From JBEBVQ01 sp964636205 (GTDB lineage Bacteria; Bacteroidota; Bacteroidia; Chitinophagales; Chitinophagaceae), in contig CAZWPF010000029.1 of NCBI GenBank assembly GCA_964636205.1, forward strand, positions 1-29,545: 29,545 nt of DNA, given 5' to 3'. The notes below the pieces were generated by a model. The model was given only the letters and a program-made list of their open reading frames with translations. It ran no database searches and was not told the origin of the DNA. Below are positions 1 to 8,763 of this stretch, piece after piece. Both the position numbers and the translations under genes were made by a program. The first letter of the stretch is position 1. Every line of letters begins with the position of its first letter.

Positions 1-1
1 T

Positions 2-1003
2 GCTAAAAAAACCAAAACGGGTCAGTATGCTACCGGCGAGGATGTTTTACAAAAGCTGAGAAGCAAACATCAGATCGTTGAGGATATCTTGATTTACCGG
101 GAGCTCACCAAACTAAAAAGCACTTATGTAGATGCCTTACCCCAAATGATTAATCCCCGCACGGGAAGGGTACATACAAGTTTTAATCAGACGGTTGCGG
201 TGACAGGCAGATTGAGCAGTAACAATCCTAATTTGCAAAATATCCCTATTCGCACAGAAAGGGGAAGGGAAATCCGAAAGGCCTTTATCCCCCGATCCGC
301 AGATTGGACGCTACTTTCCGCTGACTATTCTCAAATTGAGTTAAGGATCGTTGCCGCTATCAGCGGGGACGAAAGCATGATTCAAGCTTTTAAGGAGAAT
401 AAAGATATCCATACAGCCACTGCCGCAAAAGTATATGGTGTTACCGAAACAGAGGTATCCCCGACGATGCGCCGGAATGCAAAGGCTGTTAACTTTGGTA
501 TCATATATGGGCAGTCGGCCTTTGGACTGGCAAGTTCCCTTGGGATTAGTCGAACTGAAGCCAAATCCATAATAGATAATTACTTCCTACAGTATCCATC
601 TATTAAGAAGTACATGGACGATCAGATTGAGTCGGCCAAAAAATTGGGTTATGTTGAGACCATACTCGGACGGAAAAGATGGCTCAGGGATATCAACTCA
701 TCCAACCCGACCGTGCGCGGATATGCGGAGCGAAATGCCATTAATATGCCGGTACAGGGAACTGCTGCGGACATGATCAAAATCGCTATGATTCGGGTGC
801 ATCGGGCACTTCAGGAGCGACAAGTTCGGACGCGGATGGTGTTGCAGGTACATGACGAATTGGTGTTTGATGTGCCTAAGGATGAGATTGAGTTGGTGAT
901 GCCGATCATCGTGTCTACTATGGAACAAGCCATGCCTTTACCTCACGATGTACCCGTCAGAGCCGAAGCTGGCACCGGTTCCAATTGGCTGGAAGCGCAT
1001 TGA
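2..1003 (+). CDS. polA: DNA polymerase I, C-terminal part (5' end outside window)
   Basis: The frame is open from base 2, so this is the last ~334 codons of a family A DNA polymerase; the 5'-nuclease and proofreading-like domains lie upstream of the window. All three polymerase motifs are visible: motif A (ADYSQIELRI) with its catalytic Asp, the O-helix motif B (RRNAKAVNFGIIYG) and motif C (VLQVHDELVFDV) with the second catalytic Asp. Family knowledge: Pol I fills gaps during Okazaki-fragment maturation and excision repair. The conserved Phe in KAVNFGIIYG is retained, as in E. coli Pol I. The first in-frame ATG (89) is internal and not the true start. The fragment shows no damage. Confidence 0.97.
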   Translation, partial: AKKTKTGQYATGEDVLQKLRSKHQIVEDILIYRELTKLKSTYVDALPQMINPRTGRVHTSFNQTVAVTGRLSSNNPNLQNIPIRTERGREIRKAFIPRSADWTLLSADYSQIELRIVAAISGDESMIQAFKENKDIHTATAAKVYGVTETEVSPTMRRNAKAVNFGIIYGQSAFGLASSLGISRTEAKSIIDNYFLQYPSIKKYMDDQIESAKKLGYVETILGRKRWLRDINSSNPTVRGYAERNAINMPVQGTAADMIKIAMIRVHRALQERQVRTRMVLQVHDELVFDVPKDEIELVMPIIVSTMEQAMPLPHDVPVRAEAGTGSNWLEAH

Positions 1004-1077
1004 TAATAATTTTTAGATACCGAACCTTTTCTGATACCATCTCAGGATAGTTCCAAACGATTGAATAGGTTATCATT

Positions 1078-1098
1078 GTTTTCCGAATACCGGAAAAC
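1078..1098. repeat. Inverted repeat downstream of polA
   Basis: Perfect 8-bp arms GTTTTCCG / CGGAAAAC around a 5-base loop, 75 bases after the polA stop. There is no T-run next to it, so it is not a canonical intrinsic terminator. It may be a 3' stabilising hairpin or chance. The rest of the 211-base gap (1004-1214) shows no gene. Confidence 0.35.
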
Positions 1099-1202
1099 CG
1101 CAAATCGAGGACGTAATGGAGATATGTACAGGTAAATTGCATATTCACAGTTCATGAGCAACAGCTCTAAATGACTCAATTCACATTCTGCTAGTACTTT
1201 AA

Positions 1203-1210
1203 TACATTTG
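1203..1210 (+). promoter_or_regulatory. Bacteroidota -7 element (TAnnTTTG) of the BatA-like operon
   Basis: TACATTTG matches the Bacteroidota -7 consensus TAnnTTTG exactly. It ends four bases before the GTG start at 1215, so the transcript would begin at or within a few bases of the start codon. No convincing -33 TTG is seen at the usual spacing, so this rests on the -7 match and position only. Confidence 0.45.
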
Positions 1211-1214
1211 CTAG

Positions 1215-3251
1215 GTGAGCTTCTTATATCCATTATTTCTTATAGCAGGAATCGCTTTGTTAATACCGGTGTTGATTCATTTATTTAATCTGCGCCGGTA
1301 CAAAACGGTTTTGTTCCCACATACACGGTTCCTTAAGAATATCGAAACTCGCTCGCGCAAGCAAAGGCAGGTTAGATATAAATGGTTGTTGCTTGCACGC
1401 CTCCTTTTGCTGGCATTTCTAGTATTGGCATTCGCTCAACCCTTCGTTCGCGATTCCGACAAAGCGGATGATGGCTCACGCCTTCAAATCATCTACCTCG
1501 ACAATTCCGCAAGCATGTCATTGCAAGAAGGACAATTGTCGCTATTAGATCGGGCAAAAAACACCATCAGAGAGCAACTAAGAAATAAGGATCAGAATAC
1601 AAGTTGGATTCTTCTGACCAATGAACAGGTTCACTCCTACCGTCCTGATCGGGCTGAAAACATTCGAAAAAAACTGGATGAGATTGTCATTTCACCAATC
1701 CCGCAAACTGCAGATCAGATTTTATCTCGGGTCCAGTTCATTCTTAGAAATGAGAATAATAAGGGTGCGGATCTCTATTATTATTCTGATTTTCAAAAAT
1801 CAGCGTTTAATTCAGTCACTGACAGCTCCCTTACCCAAAGCATTCGACTCTTTGGCATTCCGATCCAAAACAAAGATGCTGATAATATCTATATAGATAC
1901 TGCTTGGCTGGCCAACACCACCCTAAGCACATCGGATGAAAACAAATTAATTATCAGAACACGCAGGCAAGGAAATAAAGCAGATTCAGAGAAGGTATTG
2001 CAATTGAACATCAATGGCAAAATGAAAACCGCCACTATCTTTTCATTTGCTGAGGATAAGAAGGAAAGAATCGACACAGTTTTATTTTATCTTTCAGAAA
2101 CCGGGTGGCAAGACCTTACCCTTACTGTAAACGATCTTTCGGTAAAATTCGATGACACCTTCAGAATTGCCGCTCGAACTATGCCCCATCTCTCTGTTTT
2201 GGTGTTGAATGAGGGTGCACCGAACCCGTACATTCAAGCGGCTTTTCATGCTTCTCGGGGATTCCGGTTGACTCAGATGAACGTCGCCGGCGGTTCGATA
2301 AACAATGATTACAATCTGATCATTCTTAACAATATCACCAAACTTGATGCAGCGCTTACTGAGCAACTGGCTCAAGCGCTACAACAAGGAAAAACAATCT
2401 GCCTGTTTCCCGGAAAAACCAAACAATATAGTTCGCTCAGTCAGGGTTTAATGCAATTAGCTAAAGTGCAAATCACCGGATTAGACACCGTGATGCAATC
2501 GGTAACAGAGTTACAATCAGCGGGCGAACTAGTGAAGGATGTATTTGAACACATTCCGGAAAATGTCCAACTTCCAATGGTAAACTGGCATTATGCCATG
2601 GAAGCCACCCTGGATGCGAACCGGGAAAGTATCATGAATTTCCGCAGCGGACATCCGTTTTTGGCTAGATACAGCGCAGGGCAGGGACGCATTTACGTAT
2701 TCTCTTCTGCTGCCGATCTTTTTTCGGGCAATTTCGCCACCAGTTATTTTTTCGCGCCCTTCCTCTATCAAATGGGCGTGCTCTCCGGTTCAGCAATGGC
2801 ATATGCCATCACTGCCGGTCAATCCCAACCCGTCTTTATCCCTTTAAAACAACATAGTGAAAGAAATATCATTCATATACAAGGGGAAAATATCAATGCT
2901 ATTCCACCACAAAGGGCGGCTGTGGGCGGACTGGAAGTGTTTACCGACAAAGTAGCGACCGCGCCCGGATTTTATACTTTATTTGGAAATCAAACTGATA
3001 CGGTTCTCATTGCTGTAAATACCAGTCGGCAAGAATCTGACTTAGCGGTGTGGACACCGGCTGAGCTCGAAAAGCAATGGCCGGACGCAGTATGGATAAA
3101 GTCGTCGCAGCTTAGCGAAATTGAAAATTCAGTCAAAGGCATTCGTTTTCCGCTTTGGAAAGTTTGTATTACTTTAGCCCTGTTTATGTTGCTGGTAGAA
3201 ACCCTAATTCTTTCCGGCCGCATATTCAAGCAAAACGTTGCTACACAATAG
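1215..3251 (+). CDS. BatA-domain / vWA-like inner-membrane protein
   Basis: 678 residues. The N-terminus is the BatA-type double-transmembrane module: a first membrane helix (about residues 4-24), a basic linker with the signature LIHLFNLRRYKTV, and a second helix (about 56-75). A von Willebrand factor A-like domain follows with a MIDAS-type DxSxS motif (LDNSASMS, D96-S100). A long domain predicted outside the membrane comes next, then a C-terminal membrane helix near residues 645-668. The start is GTG at 1215: the codon before it is TAG, so no earlier start is possible, and the translated start matches the family N-terminus. Bat-type proteins are linked to envelope stress and often sit with MoxR ATPases, but none is nearby here, so the function is unknown. 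It heads a four-gene run with 3-9 base gaps. Confidence 0.85.
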   Translation: MSFLYPLFLIAGIALLIPVLIHLFNLRRYKTVLFPHTRFLKNIETRSRKQRQVRYKWLLLARLLLLAFLVLAFAQPFVRDSDKADDGSRLQIIYLDNSASMSLQEGQLSLLDRAKNTIREQLRNKDQNTSWILLTNEQVHSYRPDRAENIRKKLDEIVISPIPQTADQILSRVQFILRNENNKGADLYYYSDFQKSAFNSVTDSSLTQSIRLFGIPIQNKDADNIYIDTAWLANTTLSTSDENKLIIRTRRQGNKADSEKVLQLNINGKMKTATIFSFAEDKKERIDTVLFYLSETGWQDLTLTVNDLSVKFDDTFRIAARTMPHLSVLVLNEGAPNPYIQAAFHASRGFRLTQMNVAGGSINNDYNLIILNNITKLDAALTEQLAQALQQGKTICLFPGKTKQYSSLSQGLMQLAKVQITGLDTVMQSVTELQSAGELVKDVFEHIPENVQLPMVNWHYAMEATLDANRESIMNFRSGHPFLARYSAGQGRIYVFSSAADLFSGNFATSYFFAPFLYQMGVLSGSAMAYAITAGQSQPVFIPLKQHSERNIIHIQGENINAIPPQRAAVGGLEVFTDKVATAPGFYTLFGNQTDTVLIAVNTSRQESDLAVWTPAELEKQWPDAVWIKSSQLSEIENSVKGIRFPLWKVCITLALFMLLVETLILSGRIFKQNVATQ

Positions 3252-3255
3252 ACTT

Positions 3256-4533
3256 ATGATGCAGGTGCTCATCCGACAGGCAAAGATTTACGATCCTCAG
3301 TCATCATTCCATAATCAGGTGGTCGACATTATCATAAAAGATGGCATCATTCAGGAAATGGGTGTGTTTTCTGAAAATGTCTCTTCAGATACCGTTGTGA
3401 TCGAAAATTCCGGTATTTGGGTCAGTCCGGGATGGATTGATTTATTTGCAGATTACCGTGAGCCGGGATTTGAATATAAAGAGACTATTGCTAGCGGATT
3501 ATCTACAGCGGCAGCGGGCGGGTTTACCCGGGTTTTGGTTACACCGAATACCCAACCTGTATTAGACCAGAAGTCAGTTGTTCAATACGTGCAGCAACGC
3601 GCTCAAGGACATTTAACCGATTTGCATCCGATGGGTGCGATTTCTAAACAGGTTGAGGGAAAAGATCTGGCTGAGATGCTCGATATGTACCATTATGGCG
3701 CCATTGCCTTTACGGATGGATGGAAGCCCGTACAATCGGCAGGATTAATGCTGAAAGCACTGGAATACGTAAAAGCTTTCGGGGGTATGATTGTGCAAAT
3801 TCCGGCAGACGCTCCTTTGAGTAGCGGCGGACTGATGCACGAAGGGGTTGTGTCTACCCGCCTGGGCATGCAGGGAATACCAGACCTGGCCGAATCCTTG
3901 ATGGTCTATCGCGACTTAGAATTATTAAGATATACAGGATCGAAAATCCATTTTACCGGGATATCCTCTGCTGTTTCTGTAGAGATGATCAGAAAGGCGA
4001 AGGCGGAGGGACTGGATGTGAGTTGTTCTGTAACACCTTATCACTTGGCGCTGACTGATGAGTCATTGAGTGGATATAATAGTTTGTATAAGGTGATGCC
4101 TCCGCTCCGAACAGAAGCGGACAGAAAGGCTTTGATAGACGGAGTATTGGATGGCACTATCGATTGCATATGTTCGCACCATAGGCCTCAAGAATGGGAT
4201 TCCAAAGCGAAAGAATTTGAGTACGCTGCCGATGGCATGAATATCCAACAATTTGCTGCTTCTATTGCTTGGAATAGTCTGAAAGACAAGGTTCCTGTCG
4301 AAAAACTTCTCAACGCCTTGGCGATTGCACCGGGAAAAATATTTAACATCCAGCGACAAGGAGTTCAGCCCGGAGCACCAGCAGAAATCACTATATTTAC
4401 TGAAGGAACGGAAACAAAGGTTACACGAGAGATTAATAAATCATTATCATGGAACCATCCATTCGACGGAAGCACTCTGTCGGGTAATGTGATCGCAACT
4501 ATAAACAATTCATTGGTACACATAAATCAATAG
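3256..4533 (+). CDS. Dihydroorotase-like protein lacking metal ligands (probably non-catalytic)
   Basis: About 425 residues with the class I dihydroorotase/amidohydrolase fold throughout: SPGWIDLFADYREPG, AAGGFTRVLVTPNT, KVMPPLRTEADR and a C-terminal composite-domain region. The active-site positions are replaced. The HxH after the first strand is F64-A-D66. The Asp/Lys ligand region reads AFTDGWKP. The next His motif reads VQIPAD, and the following one HFTGIS. The catalytic TDHAPH loop is SHHRPQ (307-312), with Asp changed to His. Only the Arg after HxH is kept. It is therefore unlikely to close carbamoyl-aspartate in pyrimidine synthesis; the true PyrC should be elsewhere. Related inactive copies can support aspartate transcarbamoylase, but no pyrB is here. 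Start chosen at ATG 3256 (or 3259), four bases after the previous stop; an upstream in-frame TTG at 3238 would overlap. Confidence 0.88.
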   Translation: MMQVLIRQAKIYDPQSSFHNQVVDIIIKDGIIQEMGVFSENVSSDTVVIENSGIWVSPGWIDLFADYREPGFEYKETIASGLSTAAAGGFTRVLVTPNTQPVLDQKSVVQYVQQRAQGHLTDLHPMGAISKQVEGKDLAEMLDMYHYGAIAFTDGWKPVQSAGLMLKALEYVKAFGGMIVQIPADAPLSSGGLMHEGVVSTRLGMQGIPDLAESLMVYRDLELLRYTGSKIHFTGISSAVSVEMIRKAKAEGLDVSCSVTPYHLALTDESLSGYNSLYKVMPPLRTEADRKALIDGVLDGTIDCICSHHRPQEWDSKAKEFEYAADGMNIQQFAASIAWNSLKDKVPVEKLLNALAIAPGKIFNIQRQGVQPGAPAEITIFTEGTETKVTREINKSLSWNHPFDGSTLSGNVIATINNSLVHINQ

Positions 4534-4536
4534 TGT

Positions 4537-5106
4537 ATGACAGATAATGCTATTCCTCAAAATACCCCCAACGAAACTCCCAATACCGGTATCCCTTTAA
4601 AATGGGGGTTGCTAACCGGCTTTATCTCAATTTTAATGACCACCATTGGCTTCACCTTTATCCTTGGCAGTAGCTCTTATATGTTGTTCATTGCTTTTAA
4701 TATTATTAGCTTTTTAGTAACTGTGATACTTTTTGGTATTGCCGGCGCTCAACAGAGAAAGGCATTAGGTGGTTATATTTCTATACGACAAGCGTTTAGT
4801 GCCATATTTAAAGTCATACTAATAACCTTGGTCATGACTACAGTTTATGGACTATTATACGCGAAGACGATCGATCCTCAAGTGAATGATAAAATTAAAG
4901 AGGGCACTGTAGCGTTTATGGAAAGCAGAGGCATCCCCGATGAAGTCATAGATGAGCGTGTAGCAGCGTTTGAAACGACCATAGAAAACAGCACAAAACC
5001 ATTAACCCTGATTTTTTCTTTTGCGTCCAACTTAATTTGGTATAGCATCGTGGGCTTTATTTGTGCGCTGATCGTTAGAAGAAAAAAACCTGTATTCCCT
5101 CAGTAA
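4537..5106 (+). CDS. DUF4199 family membrane protein
   Basis: 189 residues with four predicted membrane helices (about 22-44, 48-70, 88-110 and 155-180). A polar, partly charged loop sits between helices 3 and 4, and the tail is basic (RRKKP). This architecture and the Bacteroidota context fit DUF4199, a family of unknown function common in this phylum. The ATG lies three bases after the preceding stop, and the glycosyltransferase begins nine bases after this gene, so the three are almost certainly co-transcribed. No catalytic residues can be identified. A role in membrane or glycolipid biology is inferred from the neighbouring polyprenol-type glycosyltransferase only. Confidence 0.8.
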   Translation: MTDNAIPQNTPNETPNTGIPLKWGLLTGFISILMTTIGFTFILGSSSYMLFIAFNIISFLVTVILFGIAGAQQRKALGGYISIRQAFSAIFKVILITLVMTTVYGLLYAKTIDPQVNDKIKEGTVAFMESRGIPDEVIDERVAAFETTIENSTKPLTLIFSFASNLIWYSIVGFICALIVRRKKPVFPQ

Positions 5107-5115
5107 AATAAATAG

Positions 5116-6063
5116 ATGCAACCGGATATTTCAATTGTAGTACCCTTATTTAATGAGGCAGAGTCGTTGCCTGAGCTGACCGACTGGATCGATCGTGTTT
5201 GCCGGGAACATGATTACAATTATGAAGTAATCTTGGTTGATGATGGTAGTGTAGACGATAGTTGGGAGGTTGTTCAATCGCTCTCCGAATCTAACCGCCG
5301 TATCAGAGGAATCCGATTCCAAAGAAACTATGGCAAGAGTGCAGCATTAAACGAGGGATTTAAAGCTTCTTCAGGCAGAGTGGTCATCACCATGGATGCC
5401 GATTTGCAGGATAGTCCCGACGAAATTCCTGAACTCTATCAAATGATTAATTCCGGAGAATATGATCTGGTGAGCGGCTGGAAAAGGAAAAGATACGATA
5501 ACGCCGTTACTAAAAACCTTCCCTCCAAATTCTTTAATGCGGTCAACCGTTCTGTATCAGGTATCAAATTGCACGATATGAACTGCGGACTGAAAGCCTA
5601 CCGGTCGAAGGTAATTAAGAGTATTGAAGTGTATGGGGAAATGCACCGCTTCATTCCGGTCTTGGCGAAAGGAGCGGGCTTTCATAGAATCGGAGAAAAG
5701 GTAGTGCAACACCGACCCCGCAAGTACGGCTATTCTAAATTTGGCTGGGAACGATTTATAAACGGATTTCTGGATCTTCTCTCCATTCAGTTTATTAGCA
5801 GATTTGGCAAAAAACCAATGCACTTTTTCGGATTGTTAGGCACATTCACCTTCTTACTCGGCTTTGTAATTATTGCCTATATGATTATCGTAAAGTTGAT
5901 CAACCCCGAGTATGGACTTTCTAATCGCCCGTCATTCTATATTTCCCTGGCAACAATGGTAATTGGTACACAATTTTTCCTGACCGGGTTCGTAGCAGAA
6001 TTGGTGGTGCGGAACGCCGCCGATAGAAATGTTTACTTGGTCGAAGAAAAGATTGGATGGTAA
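5116..6063 (+). CDS. Family 2 glycosyltransferase, DPM1/GtrB type, membrane-anchored
   Basis: 315 residues. The N-terminal GT-A domain has the nucleotide-binding VDDGS (41-45) and the metal-binding DxD in MDADLQD (94, 96, 99). The acceptor-loop region HRPRKYGYSKFGWERF is typical of dolichol/undecaprenyl-phosphate sugar transferases. Two C-terminal membrane helices (about 236-260 and 272-296) resemble GtrB/ArnC-like enzymes. The expected reaction is transfer of a hexose from a nucleotide sugar to undecaprenyl phosphate at the cytoplasmic face; the sugar cannot be told from sequence. It is the last gene of the BatA-like operon. The GGATGG/CCATCC pair across its stop has a 14-base loop and no T-run, so I do not call it a terminator. 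Confidence 0.9.
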   Translation: MQPDISIVVPLFNEAESLPELTDWIDRVCREHDYNYEVILVDDGSVDDSWEVVQSLSESNRRIRGIRFQRNYGKSAALNEGFKASSGRVVITMDADLQDSPDEIPELYQMINSGEYDLVSGWKRKRYDNAVTKNLPSKFFNAVNRSVSGIKLHDMNCGLKAYRSKVIKSIEVYGEMHRFIPVLAKGAGFHRIGEKVVQHRPRKYGYSKFGWERFINGFLDLLSIQFISRFGKKPMHFFGLLGTFTFLLGFVIIAYMIIVKLINPEYGLSNRPSFYISLATMVIGTQFFLTGFVAELVVRNAADRNVYLVEEKIGW

Positions 6064-6203
6064 CTCACCATTTTCCATCCTAACTTTCTAATTAATAAAA
6101 TTACACATGTTTGAAATCCACTTAATCATGTCGTAACTAGGAATTTGTGTTAAAATATTGTTGGATTGCGATTTTCCATAATACTGAACCCGAAATTATG
6201 AGG

Positions 6204-6237
6204 GTTAAGAATTAACTTCGCGACTTTCGCATTTTTG
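6204..6237 (+). promoter_or_regulatory. Possible promoter/operator upstream of the beta-barrel receptor
   Basis: A 13-base palindrome GTTAAGAATTAAC (6204-6216) is followed by CATTTTTG (6230-6237), one mismatch from TAnnTTTG, 15 bases before the ATG. No clear -33 box. Offered only as the best candidate in the 189-base gap. Confidence 0.25.
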
Positions 6238-6252
6238 CGCAAGCCGATTTAG

Positions 6253-8763
6253 ATGAATAATTTAAGCACGTTTTTTTTTCTTTTACTAACATTACCCCTG
6301 CTATTCTTCAGCAAGGCCGGAGCACAACCCACGAATGCACCAGGTAGTTTAAGTGGCTTTCTAAAAGACAAGCAAAATGCGCCTATTGCGTATGCCACCG
6401 TCACCCTGCTTAAGCAAGATGGGAGTGTGGTAAATGGTAATCTTTCTGACGAAAAGGGTTTCTTCCAAATTACACCAACGGGTACGGGAACATTTCAGGT
6501 TCGTATCAGCGCTATTAGCTATAGCGAAATAACATTAGACAATATCGCCATCCTTCCACCGGCGATGGATAAGAAATTGGGGACGATTGTTCTGGAAAGC
6601 ACTACTACCAGTCTGGATGCTGTTGAGATCGTTGCCGAAAAAATGGCCATGCAATTGAGCATGGATAAAAAGACCTTCAATGTAGATAAAGATCTGAATG
6701 CCATTGGTGGAACCGCAACGGATGTGCTGCAAAACATTCCTTCAGTTTCAGTAGACAATGACGGGAATGTAAGTCTGAGAGGGAAATCTAATGTTACCAT
6801 ATTAATTGACGGCAAGCCGGCTACGTTACTAGGAAGTGATGCTGCTGCTGCTTTACAATCATTACCTTCCTCCAGTATCGAAAGCGTTGAAATCGTTACC
6901 AATCCTTCGGCCAAATATGACGCGCAAGGCATGGGTGGTATTGTGAATATCGTCACCAAAAAAGATCGCCGATTTGGGATGAACGGGAGTGCATCTGTCG
7001 GGGTAGGAACTCGGGATAAGTACAATGCAAGCATCAACCTCAACCTGAGAAATGAAAAATGGAACTTCTTTATCAACAGTAGTTTTCGTGCACAAAGACG
7101 GATTAGCACCAATATCACTGAGCGTCAGAACCGACTTTACAGCGAGGGGGTATTAGTCAATGATACTTTTTTCCGCACAGAAGAAAACAGCCGCCGTCAA
7201 AATTTCGGTTCCTTCTCAAGCGTAGGTGTGGAATACAATTTGAACAGTCGAAACAGCTTTACACTTACCGAGAACTTCAACGTCCATGGCTGGAAAAATG
7301 ATAATCTCGCTGATTATAATCGATACTCGGGTGGTGGAGAACTGGTGGAGCAACAACTGCGTAACTCTTTATCAGACATCAAACACTTCTCGATTTCTTC
7401 TTCCTTAGATTATAAACACAAATTCTTAAGGGAAAAAGAAGAGCTGACTGCGAATGTCACTTATGTTAACAGCAACACAGATCGGGAACAAGAATACACC
7501 ACCCGTTATTTGGATGGCCGCGGTGAACCTATATTCGGTCCCGTGCTACAGAATGCACCCGGCGACGGTGGTAATAATAGTTTAAATTCTCAGGTTGACT
7601 ATACACTACCGATAACTGGCATTAAAGGCAGGTTTGATGCAGGTGGAAAAGCGCAGCTTTATTCTTTCAGTTCTGCCAACAATCCTACTATCAGTTATCC
7701 CGGTCAGACACCGGTCGTAGACTCGGTATTGCTCAATGATTTTAAGTACAATCAAAATGTTTATGCCGCTTATTCTAGTTTGAGCGGTGAGGCCGGCAAG
7801 TTTGGATACCAGGGTGGGTTACGAGCAGAATATGCGACTTATAGTGGCACCACTCAGTCTGCCAATGGCGCAAAGTATTCCAATGAGTTTTTCAATTTAT
7901 TCCCCTCGATGTTCTTGTCGTATCGCTTAAACAACGCGCAGCAAGCGCAGGCAAGCTATACGCGTAGAATTAACCGGCCGAGTTTTTGGAATTTGATGCC
8001 CTTTGTAGACTTGTCTGATCCTCAGGATACCAGCATGGGTAATCCCGGTCTGTTGCCGGAGTTTATAGATCATATCGAGCTTAGCGTCAATCACAAGACC
8101 AACAAAGGGCACAATGTTTTGGTGAGCATGTATTACCAACACACTAAGAATTTAATCGAGCGGTACCGTATTTTTTATGAAGATGGGACCTCATTCCGTC
8201 AACCTCGCAATCTGAACAATGGTACTACCTATGGATTGGAACTGACAGCCAGAGCGCAGATCCTGCCTATTTGGGATGCGACTGCCAACTTTAATTTCTT
8301 TCAGAATATTATCAACGGTGAGAATATCGCACCCGAGGTCAGCAATCAGGGCTTGAGCTGGTTTGCAAAGGGTAATACAAGTGTTCGTTTGCCAAAACAA
8401 TTCTCTATTCAACTCAACGGTACCTATGAAGCCCCGGTCGTATCTTTACAGAACACTACCAGTTCGCTCTGGTGGATAGATTTAGCGATTCGGAAGAACT
8501 TCGCAGCGAATCGTGGCACACTTGTGTTTAATGTTACGGACGTTTTTAACACACGTAAATACACGAATATTTTCGACTTACCGGTTTATTACCAGACCAC
8601 CTACCGGGATCGTGAGACCAGAGTTGCAACGCTTACTTTATCCTGGAGAATCGGTCGCTCGGATACCAGAGCGTTCAATGGCAGGAGAAGAGATTCGGGC
8701 GCTGAGCGCACACTACCCAACCGAGATAATATCCGTAAGAATGATGAAGATGGAGGGTTTTAG
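6253..8763 (+). CDS. Outer-membrane beta-barrel family receptor (TonB-receptor-like)
   Basis: 836 residues. A signal peptide ends near AGA|Q (residue 24). A carboxypeptidase-regulatory/CnaB-like domain follows (about 31-100; APIAYATVTLL, SDEKGFFQI). A plug domain covers about 150-235 (VLQNIPSVSVDNDGNVSLRG, ILIDGKPA, NPSAKYDAQGMGGIVNIVTK). The rest is a long beta-barrel with the hallmark SxxRRINRPSFWNLMPF and NPGLLPE of the OMP_b-brl_3 group. These are Bacteroidota outer-membrane proteins related to TonB-dependent transporters; the substrate is unknown, and no SusD or regulator gene is adjacent. After the last recognisable barrel strand (TLTLSWRIG) there is a ~35-residue polar, Arg-rich tail ending in Phe. 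Monocistronic, with 189 bases upstream and a gap downstream. Confidence 0.9.
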   Translation: MNNLSTFFFLLLTLPLLFFSKAGAQPTNAPGSLSGFLKDKQNAPIAYATVTLLKQDGSVVNGNLSDEKGFFQITPTGTGTFQVRISAISYSEITLDNIAILPPAMDKKLGTIVLESTTTSLDAVEIVAEKMAMQLSMDKKTFNVDKDLNAIGGTATDVLQNIPSVSVDNDGNVSLRGKSNVTILIDGKPATLLGSDAAAALQSLPSSSIESVEIVTNPSAKYDAQGMGGIVNIVTKKDRRFGMNGSASVGVGTRDKYNASINLNLRNEKWNFFINSSFRAQRRISTNITERQNRLYSEGVLVNDTFFRTEENSRRQNFGSFSSVGVEYNLNSRNSFTLTENFNVHGWKNDNLADYNRYSGGGELVEQQLRNSLSDIKHFSISSSLDYKHKFLREKEELTANVTYVNSNTDREQEYTTRYLDGRGEPIFGPVLQNAPGDGGNNSLNSQVDYTLPITGIKGRFDAGGKAQLYSFSSANNPTISYPGQTPVVDSVLLNDFKYNQNVYAAYSSLSGEAGKFGYQGGLRAEYATYSGTTQSANGAKYSNEFFNLFPSMFLSYRLNNAQQAQASYTRRINRPSFWNLMPFVDLSDPQDTSMGNPGLLPEFIDHIELSVNHKTNKGHNVLVSMYYQHTKNLIERYRIFYEDGTSFRQPRNLNNGTTYGLELTARAQILPIWDATANFNFFQNIINGENIAPEVSNQGLSWFAKGNTSVRLPKQFSIQLNGTYEAPVVSLQNTTSSLWWIDLAIRKNFAANRGTLVFNVTDVFNTRKYTNIFDLPVYYQTTYRDRETRVATLTLSWRIGRSDTRAFNGRRRDSGAERTLPNRDNIRKNDEDGGF

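Noticed and set aside
957..1233. Two 63-codon minus-strand frames in the polA downstream gap
   Set aside because: They overlap the polA end or the next gene start, lack ribosome-site or promoter support, and resemble nothing known.
6055..6080. GGATGG/CCATCC inverted repeat across the GT2 stop
   Set aside because: Six-base arms with a 14-base loop, no T-run, and an alternative ATGGT/ACCAT pairing competes; not a convincing terminator.
6519..7118. 199-codon minus-strand open frame
   Set aside because: Antisense to the plug domain of the beta-barrel receptor; composition is that of a mirror frame.
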